From contig NZ_JAJNOQ010000001.1 of NCBI RefSeq assembly GCF_021044775.1, positions 310,001 to 374,000 of the forward strand: DNA of 64,000 nucleotides, read 5' to 3'. Below the pieces are notes generated by a model. It was not told the DNA's origin and did not search any database. It saw nothing but the letters and a program-made list of their open reading frames with translations. Positions 59,973 to 64,000 of the stretch are shown here, in pieces; the stretch's first letter is position 1; each line of letters opens with the position of its first letter. This DNA is from Paraeggerthella hominis (GTDB lineage: Bacteria; Actinomycetota; Coriobacteriia; Coriobacteriales; Eggerthellaceae). The position numbers and the translations under genes are program-made.

Positions 59973-59976
<4 letters not shown>
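59506..59976 (-). CDS. trmL: tRNA (cytidine/uridine-34-2'-O)-methyltransferase TrmL
   Basis: The 156-residue SPOUT methyltransferase has LVEPEIPQNTGNIARTCAC at the N-terminus and the knot motifs VFGRESRGL and IPMREGLRSLNLSNAVAV. It modifies the wobble base of certain tRNA-Leu. The GTG start overlaps the upstream ABC-F stop, with GGAGG in front. Confidence 0.94.
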
Positions 59977-62057
<2,081 letters not shown>

Positions 62058-62230
62058 AATGCGAACGCGCCTTCGGTTCTCGTGCTGGCAAAAAACGGCG
62101 CGCGCTCATCGCGGACGCCAACCGTCTATGATAACCGAAGATGCCGTTTACGGCGATGCGCTTCCTGGATAGCGAGCCAACGCCTATACTGAAGCCGAAC
62201 GAAACCACGTCGACAAGGAGGACGATCGCC

Positions 62231-62383
62231 ATGACCATGAACCCCAACACGCGCGTGTCGGACATCCATGCCGACGAGAAGTCGCTCATTCTCCGTCGGG
62301 CCGAAACCGCCACGATCGGCTCGCTTTTCGCCGCAGCCTTCATCATCGTGGTCACGTTCATCGCCCGCACGTTCTACGAATAA
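62231..62383 (+). CDS. Small single-pass membrane protein
   Basis: A 50-residue product with a charged N-terminus and one hydrophobic helix (about 28-47, TIGSLFAAAFIIVVTFIA). AGGAGG lies 9 nt before the ATG, supporting translation. It is not recognised. It lies on the plus strand, divergent from the ABC-F gene and upstream of merR. Confidence 0.65.
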   Translation: MTMNPNTRVSDIHADEKSLILRRAETATIGSLFAAAFIIVVTFIARTFYE

Positions 62384-62436
62384 CCTCGAGCGAAGAGCCG
62401 ACCAGGCCCAAACGTCAGGATCCCTTGCCTAAAAAC

Positions 62437-62467
62437 TTGACTTGGAGCGCACTCCACGTGCTTCAAT
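62437..62467 (+). promoter_or_regulatory. MerR-type promoter with 19-bp spacer
   Basis: TTGACT (62437-62442) and TTCAAT (62462-62467) are 19 bp apart, and the dyad TGGAG-CGCA-CTCCA lies between them. Overlong spacers with a central operator are characteristic of promoters that MerR proteins untwist. It drives merR itself. Confidence 0.65.
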
Positions 62468-62512
62468 GCAAGACGGCATGCGCATGCAAGCCGCAAGACG
62501 AAAGGATCCCTC

Positions 62513-62887
62513 ATGAAGATAGCCGAAGTAAGCAAGCTATACGACCTTTCAGCCGACACGTTGCGCTACTACGAGCGCATCGGGCTGCTTTCCAGCATAA
62601 CGCGCAACGCAAGCGGCATGCGGGACTACAGCGACCAGGATTGCGCGCGGGTGCAGTTCGTCAAGTGCATGCGCAAAGCGGGCGTGTCTATTGAAGCGCT
62701 CATCGAGTACATGCGCCTGTTCGAGCAAGGCGACGACACGATTGCGGCGCGCAAGGCGCTGCTCGAAGAGCAGCGAGACCTGGTGCGGAAGCGCATCGCC
62801 GAAATGCAGGCAGGCCTCGACCGCCTTGACTACAAGATAGAACACTACGAGCAGACTATCGTGCAAGCCGAGAAGAAGCTGCGCTGA
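62513..62887 (+). CDS. MerR-family transcriptional regulator
   Basis: The 124-residue regulator has an N-terminal winged HTH (KIAEVSKLYDLSADTLRYYE), a dimerisation coiled coil (about 80-120) and no terminal metal-binding cysteines. It resembles the NmlR/AdhR subgroup sensing electrophiles or thiol stress, but this group normally uses a cysteine, and assignment here is tentative. AAAGGA precedes the start. Autoregulation is suggested by the promoter at 62437. Confidence 0.85.
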   Translation: MKIAEVSKLYDLSADTLRYYERIGLLSSITRNASGMRDYSDQDCARVQFVKCMRKAGVSIEALIEYMRLFEQGDDTIAARKALLEEQRDLVRKRIAEMQAGLDRLDYKIEHYEQTIVQAEKKLR

Positions 62888-62942
62888 GATCGCGCTGCAA
62901 AGATCGGGAAGGACCCTGGACAAGCGCCGTCCGCATCACATC

Positions 62943-62975
62943 AAAAAAGACCGCCAGTCGTTTGACTGGCGGTCT
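62943..62975 (-). terminator. Terminator of tRNA-Asn
   Basis: AGACCGCCAGTC and GACTGGCGGTCT form a 12-bp stem with a 4-nt loop; six Ts follow on the minus strand. It also separates merR from the tRNA. Confidence 0.9.
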
Positions 62976-62984
62976 GGCGTTTCA

Positions 62985-63059
62985 TGGCTCCCCGGGTAGG
63001 ATTCGAACCTACAACCCTCCGGTTAACAGCCGGATGCTCTGCCGTTGAGCTACCGAGGA
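62985..63059 (-). tRNA. tRNA-Asn (GUU anticodon)
   Basis: The 75-nt cloverleaf has acceptor TCCTCGG/CCGGGGA, anticodon loop CTGTTAA (anticodon GTT), T loop TTCGAAT and an encoded 3' CCA. A promoter and a terminator flank it. Confidence 0.96.
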
Positions 63060-63088
63060 ATGAGGAGCGCTCCGTTGCGCGAGTAAGT

Positions 63089-63116
63089 ATTATACCGGAA
63101 CCAAAACTTTGCGCAA
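63089..63116 (-). promoter_or_regulatory. tRNA-Asn promoter
   Basis: On the minus strand TTGCGC and TATAAT are separated by 16 bp, about 30 nt upstream of the tRNA. Confidence 0.75.
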
Positions 63117-63193
63117 GACCGTTTTTTCAAAATTTGGGCACGTGCCCGAAAATTGTTCTCCGCAGCGCCGGTTCCAGCAATCTACCTGGTGCG

Positions 63194-64000
63194 TTAGTAC
63201 ACCATGCCCATCGTTTCGCACACTTGCGCAAGCGTGGCCTCGGCAATTTCGTTCGCCTGACGGTTCCCGTCGTGCAAGACGTCCTTGATGTAGTCCATGT
63301 CCTGCATGAGCTCTTGACGGCGTTCGCGAATGGGAGCCAAGAAGCCGTTCACGCTTTCGGTCACGTACTTCTTGAGCGCTCCCGATCCCCCGTCGCCGAT
63401 TTCGGCGGCAATCTCGAGCTCGGTGCGGCCCGTGCAAAGCGCGGCCGTCGTCAGCAGCGCGGACACGCCGGGGCGATTCTCCTTGTCGTACGTGATAACG
63501 CGGTCGGCGTCGGTCTTGGACTTCTTGATGAGCTTCGCCGTCTCTTCGTCGGTAAGCGACAGGCTGATGGCGTTGCCGTAGCTCTTCGACATCTTGCGCC
63601 CGTCAAGGCCGGGAATCTCCACGGCGTCGTTGAGCACGCCCTCGGGCTCGGGGAACACCTGACCGAACCGTTCATTGAAACGGCGGGCGATCAAGCGCGT
63701 CTGCTCGATGTGCGGCAGCTGGTCCTTGCCCACCGGCACGATGTTGCCCTTGCAGAACAGGATGTCGCACGCCTGATGCACGGGATACGTAAGCAGAAGG
63801 CCGGTGAGCGCGTGGCCGGAAGCCTCCATTTCGGACTTCACCGTGGGGTTGCGCTGCAGCTCGGCTTCGGTCACGAGCGAGAGGAACGGAAGCATCAGCT
63901 GGTTGAGCGCGGGAACGGCCGAGTGCGTGAAGATCATGGTCTTCGCCGGGTCGAGGCCGCATGCCAGGTAGTCGATCACCATGTTGTACACGTTGTCGCG
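63194..64000 (-). CDS. trpS: Tryptophanyl-tRNA synthetase (5' end beyond window)
   Basis: At least 268 C-terminal residues of a class I synthetase are visible. The KMSKS loop lies in DGRKMSKSYGNAISLS, with PVGKDQLPHIEQTR upstream. The frame stays open to the window edge, so the N-terminal HIGH motif and start lie outside. GGGCACGTGCCC, a palindrome followed by Ts on the minus strand (63137-63148), may mark its terminator. Confidence 0.95.
   Translation of the reverse strand, partial: RDNVYNMVIDYLACGLDPAKTMIFTHSAVPALNQLMLPFLSLVTEAELQRNPTVKSEMEASGHALTGLLLTYPVHQACDILFCKGNIVPVGKDQLPHIEQTRLIARRFNERFGQVFPEPEGVLNDAVEIPGLDGRKMSKSYGNAISLSLTDEETAKLIKKSKTDADRVITYDKENRPGVSALLTTAALCTGRTELEIAAEIGDGGSGALKKYVTESVNGFLAPIRERRQELMQDMDYIKDVLHDGNRQANEIAEATLAQVCETMGMVY

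Noticed and set aside
63137..63148. Palindrome GGGCACGTGCCC as an operator
   Set aside because: It lies just beyond the trpS stop and is followed by Ts on the minus strand, so a weak terminator role is simpler; too short to call firmly.

Overview
The window is GC-rich chromosomal DNA, mostly housekeeping, and most likely from the Eggerthellaceae (class Coriobacteriia, phylum Actinomycetota), for example a relative of Eggerthella or Gordonibacter. This is inferred from the reductase cluster at the left edge (Tat-exported FAD protein, FMN lipoprotein, multiheme cytochrome), which is typical of that family, and from housekeeping gene order that mixes actinobacterial and clostridial patterns. Nearly all genes lie on the minus strand. 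No CRISPR array, prophage or intact insertion sequence was seen.

Layout. 1-3681 (minus): a putative extracytoplasmic respiratory reductase operon, ordered cytochrome, FMN lipoprotein, flavoprotein, then an unknown membrane protein cut by the window edge. 3682-4162 is a repeat-rich regulatory gap. 4163-5857 (plus) holds a TetR regulator and a nine-helix membrane protein. 6199-12936 (minus): glyQ-glyS, the PPDK regulatory protein and ppdK. 12985-15822 (minus): rpsP-khpA-rimM-trmD and lepB. 16066-17286 (plus): an SMR exporter with a terminator-bearing leader and an apparent frameshift, then a B3/4-domain protein. 17369-36230 (minus): a GNAT enzyme, ffh, ftsY, smc, rnc, plsX, rpmF, an ABC exporter, a DUF177 gene, a SepIVA-like gene, coaD, rsmD, recG, fakA and an Asp23 gene. 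36450-36641 (plus): rpmB. 36771-41267 (minus): a zinc-ribbon protein, Nif3, a PHP phosphatase, cysteine desulfurase and rpe. 41479-43988 (plus): an alkyltransferase-like protein lacking the catalytic cysteine, overlapping a VanZ-RDD-NnrE fusion. 43978-57647 (minus): a lipoprotein, gpsA, plsY, der, a DUF512 radical SAM protein, ispH, a PlsC-like gene, cmk, aroA, tyrA, a pseudouridine synthase, scpB, scpA and a site-2-type protease. 58269-62057 (minus): serC, trmL and an ABC-F gene. 62231-62887 (plus): a 50-residue membrane protein and a MerR regulator. 62985-64000 (minus): tRNA-Asn and a truncated trpS.

Several complete systems are present. SMC, ScpA and ScpB form condensin. Ffh, FtsY and LepB handle membrane targeting and signal cleavage. 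PlsX, PlsY, a PlsC-like enzyme, GpsA and FakA cover phosphatidic acid synthesis through acyl-phosphate. Ribosome and tRNA functions include rpmB, rpmF, rpsP, rimM, rsmD, der, rnc, trmD, trmL, glyQS and trpS.

The least explained material is non-coding or unusual in domain make-up: long inverted-repeat intergenic elements, two of which share an identical 13-nt core; the exporter leader; a predicted small RNA with an anti-Shine-Dalgarno-like loop near 44.55 kb; the cysteine-less alkyltransferase homologue next to the triple-domain fusion; and the reductase cluster, whose substrate is unknown.
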